Assembly: GCA_009917805.1 (NCBI GenBank)
Contig: RGES01000009.1
Coordinates: 1-19,115, forward strand
From: Verrucomicrobiota bacterium
GTDB lineage: Bacteria > Verrucomicrobiota > Verrucomicrobiia > Opitutales > UBA953
DNA: 19,115 nt
Reading direction: 5' to 3'
Below are positions 1-6,188 of the stretch, piece after piece (position 1 is the stretch's first letter; every line of letters begins with the position of its first letter). The notes under the pieces were generated by a model that saw only the letters and a list, made by a program, of their open reading frames with translations, had not been told where the DNA came from and ran no database searches. A program made the translations under genes and the position numbers.

Positions 1-18
1 CTGAATTGATCAATTCAG
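1..18. repeat. Perfect 18-base palindrome at window edge
   Basis: CTGAATTGATCAATTCAG reads identically on both strands. It lies 48 bases downstream of the thioesterase-like ORF that ends the minus-strand ole block. It is AT-richer than its surroundings. It could be a protein-binding site or part of a larger structure outside the window; with no loop it is a poor RNA terminator as it stands. The window edge prevents seeing whether it extends. Confidence 0.6.
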
Positions 19-69
19 GCCTCCATTCAGACCTCTATGCTGTCCTCTACTCAGCCCTCTACGCTTCAG
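19..69. repeat. Degenerate 12-base tandem repeat (about four units)
   Basis: Consecutive units GCCTCCATTCAG, ACCTCTATGCTG, TCCTCTACTCAG and CCCTCTACGCTTCAG share the pattern nCCTCyAyKCwG with a 12-base period; the last unit is three bases longer. On the minus strand this reads as repeated CTGA-n-AGAGG. The last unit overlaps the stop codon of the thioesterase-like ORF. No coding role is apparent. Confidence 0.5.
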
Positions 70-374
70 CGCACCAACGCCTCATGCTTCGCGCGGAACT
101 CTTCGCTCCAGGCGGCGGGCTGATGCGTGGTGCCGTCCATGCGGCACACGGTGCGGGAGGCCTTGGCGTGCAGGACGGAGAAGTCGGCGCTGCGGAACTC
201 GAAGTCGACGGTCAGGCCGGCGGCGCGGACCTTGCGTACGCTCAGGATGAGCTTCACGTCGCATTCCGGACGGATCGGCGCGTGGTAGTGCAGGTCGATG
301 TCGCGGACGACGACGTACACGTCGGGGGCGACGGCCGGGTCGAGCGTGTCCTTGCCCATCATCGCCACGAACAT
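66..374 (-). CDS. Short hotdog-fold acyl-CoA thioesterase-like protein, probably N-terminally truncated
   Basis: This 102-residue ORF resembles the C-terminal two thirds of 4HBT/YbgC-type hotdog thioesterases. The core strands are seen in VVVRDIDLHYHAPIRPECDV, followed by alternating hydrophobic strands and an HAKASRTVCRMDG strand near residues 69-81. Such proteins usually have about 130-150 residues and begin with a strand and a long helix carrying the catalytic acid; that portion is absent here. The ATG lies three bases after the oleD stop (TAA CGG ATG) and is in the same frame, so no longer upstream start is possible in this frame. It is the last gene of the oleC-oleD block in view. It may be a remnant, a shortened functional form, or the tail of a frameshifted gene. 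The family assignment is by sequence pattern only. Confidence 0.55.
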   Translation of the reverse strand: MFVAMMGKDTLDPAVAPDVYVVVRDIDLHYHAPIRPECDVKLILSVRKVRAAGLTVDFEFRSADFSVLHAKASRTVCRMDGTTHQPAAWSEEFRAKHEALVR

Positions 375-377
375 CCG

Positions 378-1373
378 TTATTTCGTCCGCAGGGTCGCGG
401 CGAGGCGGTCGAGCTCAGCCCAGGTGTCGACGGCCGGCCTGAGGCCGAGGTCGCGGCGGGCGGCGGAGACATCGAACCAATGGTCCTTGGCGAGTTCGAC
501 GGCGACGAAGCGGGTCATGGGCGGTTCGCCCTTGAGGCGGCAGAGCGTCCAGACGCCTTCGAGCAGCGCGCCGAGCCAATAGGCCGAACGTTGGCTGATC
601 CGTCGCGTGACGGGCTTTTCGCCGGCGCCGACGAGGAGCCGGTTGATGAAGGCCCAGAGCTTCACGGGTTCGCCTTGCGAGAGGAAGTAGGCCTTGCCGT
701 TGGCACGTCCGGCGAGGAGGGCGTCGAGCGCGCCGAGGTGGGCGTCGGCCGCGGTGTCGACGTGCGTGACGTCGACCTGGTTCTCGCCGTCGCCGACGAT
801 GCGCAGCTTGCCGGCGCGGGCGCGCGCGAGGACGCGAGGGAAGAGGTGGTGGTCGCCCGGCCCCCAGATGAGGTGCGGCCGGAGCGCGCAGACCTTGAGT
901 TTTTCCGAGGCGGCCTTGAGCGCGACTTCCTCGGCGATCGCCTTGGTCTCGGCGTAGGCGCAGAGCCAGTTGTCGCCGTAGGGCAGCGACTCATCGGCGC
1001 CGCGGAACGCCTCGCCGTTGAAGACGACGCTCGGGGTGCTCGTGTGCACGAGGGCGCGGACGCCGTGGGCCTTGCACGCGTCGACGACGTGCGACGTGCC
1101 GTCGATGTTGATGCGTAGGTACTCTTCCCATGGACCCCAGACGCCGGCCTTGGCGGCCACATGGAAGACGTAGTCGCAGCCTTGGACGGCCGTGTCGACG
1201 GTGGCGCGCTCGCCGATGTCACCACGATGGAAATCCACCTGGTTCGCGAGTTCGCCGGTGAGCGGCGTGCGGCCGAGCACACGGACGCGGTAGCCGCGGG
1301 CGAGGCAACGGCGGACCACGGCCTGGCCGAGGAAGCCGGCGCCGCCGGTGACGAGGACGAGAGGCGTGTTCAT
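378..1373 (-). CDS. oleD: 2-alkyl-3-oxoalkanoate reductase OleD (NAD(P)-dependent extended SDR)
   Basis: The 331-residue protein is an extended short-chain dehydrogenase with the Rossmann motif TGGAGFLG at residues 9-16 and the catalytic YxxxK at Tyr140/Lys144 (AYAETK). Segments highly typical of OleD are present: GVWGPWEEYLRIN (78-90), TSTPSVVFNG (111-120), ALRPHLIWGPGDHHLFPR, and near the C-terminus GEPPMTRFVAVELAKDHWFD. OleD reduces the 2-alkyl-3-ketoacid made by OleA to the 2-alkyl-3-hydroxyacid that OleC uses. The ATG overlaps the oleC stop in an ATGA junction, indicating translational coupling. The length and both ends fit the family. The assignment rests on recognised family motifs and on the adjacent oleC. 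Confidence 0.9.
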   Translation of the reverse strand: MNTPLVLVTGGAGFLGQAVVRRCLARGYRVRVLGRTPLTGELANQVDFHRGDIGERATVDTAVQGCDYVFHVAAKAGVWGPWEEYLRINIDGTSHVVDACKAHGVRALVHTSTPSVVFNGEAFRGADESLPYGDNWLCAYAETKAIAEEVALKAASEKLKVCALRPHLIWGPGDHHLFPRVLARARAGKLRIVGDGENQVDVTHVDTAADAHLGALDALLAGRANGKAYFLSQGEPVKLWAFINRLLVGAGEKPVTRRISQRSAYWLGALLEGVWTLCRLKGEPPMTRFVAVELAKDHWFDVSAARRDLGLRPAVDTWAELDRLAATLRTK

Positions 1374-3016
1374 CGCGGGAGGCGGACGCTCCATTCCTGG
1401 GCGAGCTGCAGGCGGTGGATCTTGGCGTTGTGGCGGACGTCGACCGGCAAGGCGCGCTGGAAGACGATGTGCCGCACGCGGTCGGACTGCGGATGGACGG
1501 AGGCGACCGAGCGGAGTTCCTTGATGAATGCGCCCCGCGCGACGTCCGTCTCGGGGAAATGTCCGGAGCGTGGTTCGACGACCAGCGCCGGCGTCTGCCG
1601 CGGGGCGGCGCCGAGGCCGATCAGCGCGCAGCGGAAGACCTGAGGGTGCTGGCGGAAGGCCGGCTCGAGCGATTCGGTCGGCAGGTCGCCGTCGGCGGTA
1701 CGGACTTTTTCGACCCGACGGCCGAAGAAGAACAGACGACCGGAAGCATCCAGCGAGCCCAGGTCGCCCATGCGGTGCCAGATGCGGTCGCCATCGGCGA
1801 TCTTCGCGAGCCGCGTGGCCTCCGGGAGGCCGTCGTATTCGCGGGTCACGCTCGGACCCGTCGCGATGATCTCGCCGATCTCGCCGGGCGCGCAGGCACG
1901 AGCTTCGGCCAAGGTCGCGATCGGTCCTTCGGTCTCGCGGATCACGCGGATCTCCACGCCGCTGACCGGTCGGCCGACGCAGGTGCCTTGGCCGCGGAGG
2001 GCTTGTTGACGCGCTTCGCCGAGGAGTTCGTCGGCGGTGATGGTCGTGACCGGCAGGCATTCCGTCGCGCCATAGGGAGTATGCGTGACGCAGTGGGGCG
2101 CGATGACGCGGAGCTTGGCGAGGAGTTCGCCCGAGACCGGGGCGCCCGCGATGAGCAGGCGACGCAGGTCGGGCAGCTTCAGACCCTTGGCCTCGCAGTG
2201 GTCGGCGACCTTGCCCCAGATGGCGGGCGAGCCGAACGAGCACGTGACCTTCTCCGCGATGAGCGCGGCGACGAGCGGCGCCGGATCAGCGGCGAGGGGC
2301 CGAGAGGGGTCGAGCAGCGGCGTGACGGTCGTCGTCCCGAGGGCCGGATTGAAGAGCGCGAAGAGCGGCAGCATCGCCATGTCGACCTCGCCTGGCCGGA
2401 TGCCGTAAGTCGCGCGTACCAGCTCGATCTGTGCGTCGAACATCCCGTGCGTGTAGCGCACGCCTTTCGGCGCGCCGGTCGAGCCGGACGTGAAGAGAAT
2501 CGCGGCCAACGTGTCGGGACGGACCTCGGCCAGCGGACGCGGGGCAGGGCTTGCCGACGTGAGCGCCTGGCGCCACGCCGCGCCGCCGACCGTGATACGT
2601 TGGCGTAGGCTGCGGAAGGCCGCGAGCGGCAGGCGGCTGAGCAGGGTGGCCGAGCGAAGACCGACGAGGCCCGTCGGGCGGGAGCGACGGACGCAGTCGA
2701 GGAAGGACGGCCAGCCCATGCCGGGGTCGATGGCCACCGGTACGGCGCCGAGTTTCAGCAGGGCGAACATCCCGACGATCAGGTCGTGTCCTGGGCGGAC
2801 GGCGAGGAGCACGCGGTCGCCGGCGACGAGTCCGGAACGGGCGAAGAGTTCGGCCGCCGCATCGCTCGCTTGGTCCAACTGGCGAAATGTCCGGCTTTCA
2901 TGACGAACCTCGCCGGAGGCCGTGACGCCCGCCGGTGATTTCGTGGCCAAGCCTTCCGGATGCTCGGTGGCCGCGACCCGGAGGTGGCGGGCGACATTGC
3001 TTCCGGGGACGTTCAT
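1370..3016 (-). CDS. oleC: Olefin beta-lactone synthetase OleC (AMP-binding superfamily)
   Basis: The 548-residue protein belongs to the acyl-adenylate-forming superfamily. The ATP-binding P-loop is FTSGSTGAPKGVRYTH (175-190). The YGATE motif is at 315-319. The C-terminal adenylation subdomain ends with PVDVRHNAKIHRLQ, where HNAKI is characteristic of OleC. The stretch MLPLFALFNPALGTTTV (215-231) is also typical. OleC converts the 2-alkyl-3-hydroxyacid from OleD to a cis-beta-lactone using ATP; OleB then decarboxylates the lactone to a long-chain cis-olefin. The ATG at 3016 lies only 14 bases downstream of a stable hairpin that follows the preceding lipoprotein gene, and only a weak ACAGG precedes it. 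The stop overlaps the oleD start by four bases. oleA and oleB are not in the window. Confidence 0.9.
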   Translation of the reverse strand: MNVPGSNVARHLRVAATEHPEGLATKSPAGVTASGEVRHESRTFRQLDQASDAAAELFARSGLVAGDRVLLAVRPGHDLIVGMFALLKLGAVPVAIDPGMGWPSFLDCVRRSRPTGLVGLRSATLLSRLPLAAFRSLRQRITVGGAAWRQALTSASPAPRPLAEVRPDTLAAILFTSGSTGAPKGVRYTHGMFDAQIELVRATYGIRPGEVDMAMLPLFALFNPALGTTTVTPLLDPSRPLAADPAPLVAALIAEKVTCSFGSPAIWGKVADHCEAKGLKLPDLRRLLIAGAPVSGELLAKLRVIAPHCVTHTPYGATECLPVTTITADELLGEARQQALRGQGTCVGRPVSGVEIRVIRETEGPIATLAEARACAPGEIGEIIATGPSVTREYDGLPEATRLAKIADGDRIWHRMGDLGSLDASGRLFFFGRRVEKVRTADGDLPTESLEPAFRQHPQVFRCALIGLGAAPRQTPALVVEPRSGHFPETDVARGAFIKELRSVASVHPQSDRVRHIVFQRALPVDVRHNAKIHRLQLAQEWSVRLPR

Positions 3017-3030
3017 GGCCTGTAAACGAA

Positions 3031-3052
3031 GAAGCCCCGAATCCGGGGCTTC
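3031..3052 (-). terminator. Hairpin terminator/attenuator between lipoprotein gene and oleC
   Basis: A perfect 9-bp stem (GAAGCCCCG / CGGGGCTTC) has a 4-base loop. On the minus strand it is followed by TTCGTTTA, a modest U-rich tail. It lies 20 bases after the lipoprotein stop and 14 bases before the oleC ATG, so it is either the terminator of the lipoprotein gene or a leaky attenuator inside the oleC leader. Confidence 0.65.
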
Positions 3053-3072
3053 TGCAAGGGCTACTTGTCGGC

Positions 3073-3336
3073 TTAGTAGTCGGTCAGGGTGACCGCGCCC
3101 CAGAGCAGGGTGATACGGTCGCCGGAGGTGAGGCGGCGGCTGCTGAACTCGCGCATGTTGGCGCCGACGGTCGCCTTTTCGGAAGGGGCGTAGGAGCCGG
3201 ACTCGACCTTCACGAGGCCGAGGAAATTGTGGGAGGGCTCCAGGGAGACGTTACGACCATGGTTAGGGGTGTCGTAAGTGGTGCAACCGACGAGGGCGGC
3301 GGAAGCGATCAAGGTAGCAAGGGCGAGCTGCTTCAT
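3073..3336 (-). CDS. Small predicted lipoprotein of unknown function
   Basis: The 87-residue protein starts with a short Lys-containing N-terminus and a hydrophobic stretch, then a lipobox LVGC with the acylated Cys at residue 18 (MKQLALATLIASAALVGC). The mature part, about 70 residues, is polar and has no further membrane segment. It contains NFLGLVKVESGSY (about 37-49) and ends TLLWGAVTLTDY, suggestive of beta strands. I do not recognise a family. A TTGTCA-N17-AATCAT promoter precedes it and a hairpin follows, so it may be a monocistronic unit. There is no clear Shine-Dalgarno motif. The lipoprotein call is firm from the lipobox; sorting to the outer membrane is a guess, based on Thr rather than Asp after the Cys. 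Confidence 0.8.
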   Translation of the reverse strand: MKQLALATLIASAALVGCTTYDTPNHGRNVSLEPSHNFLGLVKVESGSYAPSEKATVGANMREFSSRRLTSGDRITLLWGAVTLTDY

Positions 3337-3351
3337 AGTGGGGTGAGTTCG

Positions 3352-3380
3352 ATGATTGGACGGGGGGAGGGGGCTGACAA
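3352..3380 (-). promoter_or_regulatory. Candidate sigma70-type promoter for the small lipoprotein gene
   Basis: On the minus strand TTGTCA (3380-3375) is separated by 17 bases from AATCAT (3357-3352); these match the -35 and -10 consensus at five and four positions. The predicted start site would be about 9 bases upstream of the ATG, giving a very short leader. The spacer is C-rich. Confidence 0.4.
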
Positions 3381-3391
3381 GTCAGAATGAT

Positions 3392-4249
3392 TCACGAAGC
3401 AGACCAGCCCCGCCAGAGGGTCACCAGCTCGGGTCCGCGGAAGAACCAGACCGCCCCGGCGATGGCCATGCTAGGCACGAAAGGCACCACTCCGGCGTAT
3501 TCCTCCCCCTTGATTTTGGCCTGAATCAGGCCGGGAAGGGCCGTGATGACCCCGATGACCGAGCCCCCGAAGAGACAAAAAACAGCACCCTGCCAGCCGC
3601 AGTAGGCACCCACCCCGGCGCAAAGGATGATGTCCGCTTCGCCCATGGCCTCGCGGCCGGCCATGACGGTCCCGATGGTCCGGACCCACCAGACGAGCGC
3701 CGTGCCGACGGCGAGGCCGAGCAGGGCGTCCATCAACGCTCGGAAGCGGTTCACGGCTTCGATCGAGTGGAGGGTCTCCCCGTGGATCGAGGGTGCCAGC
3801 ATCGCGAGGATGATGCCGGTGCCGACCAAGGCGAAGTTCGGCGCGTCGGGGACCATCATGTCGTCGAGGTCGCAGCCGGCGAGGAGCACGAGCAAGGGTA
3901 GGTAGACGCAGGCGACCGCGGCTTTCGCCGGAGGCAGGAACGTCCAGGCGGCGACGAAGAGCAAGGCGGTGGTGAGCTCGACGAGCGGATAGCGGACGGA
4001 GATGCTCGCGCCGCAGCACTTAGCCTTGCCGCGCAGGAAGAGCCAGCCGAAGAGCGGAATGTTGTACCAGAACGGTATCGGCTGACCGCAGGCGCAATGA
4101 GAGCCAGGCGTGACGATGGACTCTCCCTTGGGCAGGCGATGGATGCAGACGTTGAGGAAACTGCCGACGCAGGCTCCGAAGGCGCCGGCGCTCAAGGCGG
4201 CCAGCCCCGGGTGGAGCTTGGCGAAGTTCTGCAGGTCGACGAGCGTCAT
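3392..4249 (-). CDS. Type IV prepilin peptidase (A24 family, PilD/GspO-like)
   Basis: This polytopic membrane protein of about 285 residues cleaves and N-methylates type IV prepilins or pseudopilins at the inner membrane. The N-terminal methylase-type domain has GACVGSFLNVCIHRLPKGES (25-44), a cysteine cluster (HCACG, Cys52/Cys54; KCCG, Cys78/Cys79) and RYPLVEL (86-92). The aspartyl protease part has a first Asp in AGCDLDDMMVPD (Asp127) and a second in GEAD (Asp206), followed by GVGAYCGW. Two motifs differ from the usual: the cysteines are C-x-C and CC instead of two CxxC pairs, and GxGD is GEAD. I chose the ATG at 4249, four bases after the aroE stop; the open frame extends upstream into aroE but without family similarity. 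No pilin gene is in view. Confidence 0.85.
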   Translation of the reverse strand: MTLVDLQNFAKLHPGLAALSAGAFGACVGSFLNVCIHRLPKGESIVTPGSHCACGQPIPFWYNIPLFGWLFLRGKAKCCGASISVRYPLVELTTALLFVAAWTFLPPAKAAVACVYLPLLVLLAGCDLDDMMVPDAPNFALVGTGIILAMLAPSIHGETLHSIEAVNRFRALMDALLGLAVGTALVWWVRTIGTVMAGREAMGEADIILCAGVGAYCGWQGAVFCLFGGSVIGVITALPGLIQAKIKGEEYAGVVPFVPSMAIAGAVWFFRGPELVTLWRGWSAS

Positions 4250-4253
4250 GGAT

Positions 4254-5141
4254 TCAAGGGCTGGTTTCGCCGAGCGCGGCACGCATCGGGGCTTCCGGAG
4301 GAAGGATGCCGTTCCAGAGGCGGAAGGCGAGCGCTCCCTGCCAGCGGAGCATGGAGCGTCCATCGCAACCCATGACGCCCCGTCCGGCGGCGTCCTTGAG
4401 CAGGCGGGAAGGTTCGCTGCCGTAGGTGGTGTCGAAGACGAACTGGCCGGCCGCGAGCAGCTCAGCGGGGAAGGGGGAGGCGTCGGTCGGCTTCAGTCCG
4501 AGCGTGGTGCAGTTGACGATCACGGCTTCAGGCGAGGCCTTGATCTCGGCGAGACCGGCGGCGCGGACGCGAGCGTCGGCGAGCGCGCCGGCGAGGTCCG
4601 TCGCCTTGGCGACGTCACGGTTGTGCAGGCTGAGCGAGGCGCAGCCGTCGGCGAGGCAGGCCGCGGCCACCGCGCGGGCGGCGCCGCCCGAGCCCAGCAG
4701 GATCACCGGTCGGCCTTGGGTGGTGCGGCCGGAGCGTTCGCGGAGCGCCTCGAGGAAGCCTTGTCCGTCGGTGGTGTGACCGATCCAGCCGGACGTGGTG
4801 CGGACGAGCGTGTTGACGGACTCGGCGCGACGCGCTTCCGGGGAGAGAGATTCGGCGAGCGTGAGCGCCTGGATCTTATGCGGCACCGTCAGGTTCACCC
4901 CGGCGAAGCCTTTGGCGTGCAGCAAGGCCAGCGCGGCCGGCAGTTCTTCCGCGGCGATGTGCAGGCGATGGTAGCGCACCCCGGCGAGACGCGGGTTCGT
5001 GGGGACAAGCGTCGCGATCGCGGCGTTGTGCATCGCCGGGCTGAGCGAATGCGCGATCGGGTCCCCGAGCACGCCGAGCTGGCCGGGCGCGAACTCGCTC
5101 GTCCGCAAGGATGCCAGCGTGAGGGTGTCAGGCGCGCTCAT
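4254..5141 (-). CDS. aroE: Shikimate dehydrogenase (NADP+)
   Basis: The 295-residue protein reduces 3-dehydroshikimate to shikimate in the chorismate pathway in the cytoplasm. The substrate-binding domain contains GDPIAHSLSPAMHNAA (26-41) and NLTVPHK, whose Lys is the catalytic residue, then ESVNTLVRT. The nucleotide-binding domain has the glycine loop GSGGAARAV. GHTTDGQGFL supplies the conserved TDG motif. It is slightly longer than the usual 270-280 residues because of an N-terminal extension of about 20 residues. Its start overlaps the end of the upstream SirB1-like gene by 14 bases and its stop lies four bases before the prepilin peptidase ATG, so the three genes look cotranscribed. Confidence 0.92.
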   Translation of the reverse strand: MSAPDTLTLASLRTSEFAPGQLGVLGDPIAHSLSPAMHNAAIATLVPTNPRLAGVRYHRLHIAAEELPAALALLHAKGFAGVNLTVPHKIQALTLAESLSPEARRAESVNTLVRTTSGWIGHTTDGQGFLEALRERSGRTTQGRPVILLGSGGAARAVAAACLADGCASLSLHNRDVAKATDLAGALADARVRAAGLAEIKASPEAVIVNCTTLGLKPTDASPFPAELLAAGQFVFDTTYGSEPSRLLKDAAGRGVMGCDGRSMLRWQGALAFRLWNGILPPEAPMRAALGETSP

Positions 5142-5973
5142 CGGTCTTTTCCAAGGCGTGCACGAAGGTGAGGAACAGGCGGCTGCTACGGTCGTCGCCC
5201 TGCGCTTCGAACTGCGAGACGAGGTTGCGGCAGCAACGCGCGAGCGTCTGGTGCGTGGTCACCGGCAGGAGGAAGGCTTCGTCCGCGGGGAGATGGTTGT
5301 CGAGCAGCAGCAGCTGGACTTCCGCGCGGGTGCGGAAGGCCCCGCCTTCGTAGCAGTCGATGTAGAGCGGTTCGCGTCCGCGGAAGATGCCGACCATGAA
5401 GCGTCCAGGCAGGCCGACGGGTTCGACGGGCAGGCCGAGGCGGCGCGCGACGAGCAGGAAGATCAGGCAGAGCGAGATCGGGATGCCGCGGCGGCTGCGG
5501 ATGACCTGCGAGAGCAGGGAGGAGGAGGGTACGGCGAAGCTCTCCTGGGCGCCGCGGTAGCCTTCCTCGCCGAAGATCACGCGGCAGAGCAGGCGGCACT
5601 TCGCGCGGACGTCGAGCGGCTCGGCGATAAGTTCGCGGGTGCGCTCGGCCAGGCGGTCGAGTTCCGCCGAATAGGCGTCGTCGGCCAAGGAAGGGTCGGT
5701 GGCGCGTTCCAGCAGGAGGCAGGCTTCTTCAAGGTCGCAGTGGGCGTCGCGGATATGCGCGAGGAAGGAGTGGGCGGCGGCTTCCGGCGTGCGAAGGTCG
5801 GCGAGCAGGGTGCGGGCGTGGGCCGCGAATGCTTCGTCTTTGGTAAGGCCTTCGAGCCAAAGCACTCCCGGGAGGCCGGCCGCCTTGATCTTGCCGAGCA
5901 CGGCGAGTCGGACGACCGGGGAGGGGTCGTCGAGGAGGCGCTCCAAGGTCGCCAGCTCCGCTGCGTGCGTCAT
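5128..5973 (-). CDS. SirB1-like protein with transglutaminase-like domain (Transglut_core2 type)
   Basis: The 281-residue protein has an N-terminal helical region with HEAT-like character (residues 1-60, DPSPVVRLAVLGKIKAAGLP). A SirB1/transglutaminase-core-2 domain is recognised by RRGIPISLCLIFLLVARRLG (161-180) and LPVEPVGLPGRFMVG (181-195), then YIDCYEGG (204-211). Cys169 is at the position of the nucleophile. The usual His of the PGHF motif is Arg191 here, and Asp206 is retained, so catalytic activity is doubtful. SirB1-type proteins have no well-defined biochemical role. It is the first gene of the operon with aroE, reading away from clpB across a 215-base divergent gap. There is no clear Shine-Dalgarno motif before the ATG. 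Confidence 0.75.
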   Translation of the reverse strand: MTHAAELATLERLLDDPSPVVRLAVLGKIKAAGLPGVLWLEGLTKDEAFAAHARTLLADLRTPEAAAHSFLAHIRDAHCDLEEACLLLERATDPSLADDAYSAELDRLAERTRELIAEPLDVRAKCRLLCRVIFGEEGYRGAQESFAVPSSSLLSQVIRSRRGIPISLCLIFLLVARRLGLPVEPVGLPGRFMVGIFRGREPLYIDCYEGGAFRTRAEVQLLLLDNHLPADEAFLLPVTTHQTLARCCRNLVSQFEAQGDDRSSRLFLTFVHALEKTDERA

Positions 5974-6064
5974 GATGGTTTTCTACCGACGAGGAGAGGG
6001 CTTCGGCAACAAGGGAGTCCGTACCGAAGAGTCTTTTAGGGGTTGACGGAGGGCTGGGCAGGGA

Positions 6065-6100
6065 AGCGACAACTCGTCGCCCGCGGGACGCATTGTCGCT
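6065..6100. promoter_or_regulatory. 36-base imperfect palindrome in the clpB upstream region
   Basis: The arms AGCGACAA (6065-6072) and TTGTCGCT (6093-6100) are perfect inverted repeats. A second inner pair CGTC (6075-6078) and GACG (6087-6090) shares exactly the same centre, leaving only two mismatched positions per arm and an 8-base centre. It lies 88 bases upstream of the clpB ATG in the divergent gap, a position suited to an operator or a structured leader. It does not match the CIRCE element. The symmetry is directly visible; the function is inferred. Confidence 0.5.
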
Positions 6101-6188
6101 CGGCTGTCTCTCTTCGGCCGCGAATCCGGCAGGTTTCGGCCCTCGAATCAAACCTCGGCGTTGGAACGCTCGGTGCATCAAGAAGGGC

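Noticed and set aside
6..1118. 370-residue open frame on the plus strand opposite oleD and the thioesterase-like gene
   Set aside because: It is antisense to a strongly recognised OleD and has a repetitive Glu/Asp/Val/Arg composition with no domain.
3374..3385. CTGAC-AA-GTCAG inverted repeat
   Set aside because: Arms of only five bases; it overlaps the candidate lipoprotein promoter but is too short to support a separate claim.
6001..6029. CTTCGG/CCGAAG inverted repeat before the SirB1-like gene
   Set aside because: Only six bases per arm with a 17-base gap; expected by chance in GC-rich sequence.
6043..6048. TTGACG as a -35 box for clpB
   Set aside because: No acceptable -10 box follows at 16-19 bases, so I did not list a promoter.
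6093..6188. Possible upstream start for clpB giving a 32-residue extension
   Set aside because: The extension has no similarity to ClpB, overlaps the palindrome, and the ATG at 6189 has a good ribosome-site-like AAGAAGG and the standard N-terminus.
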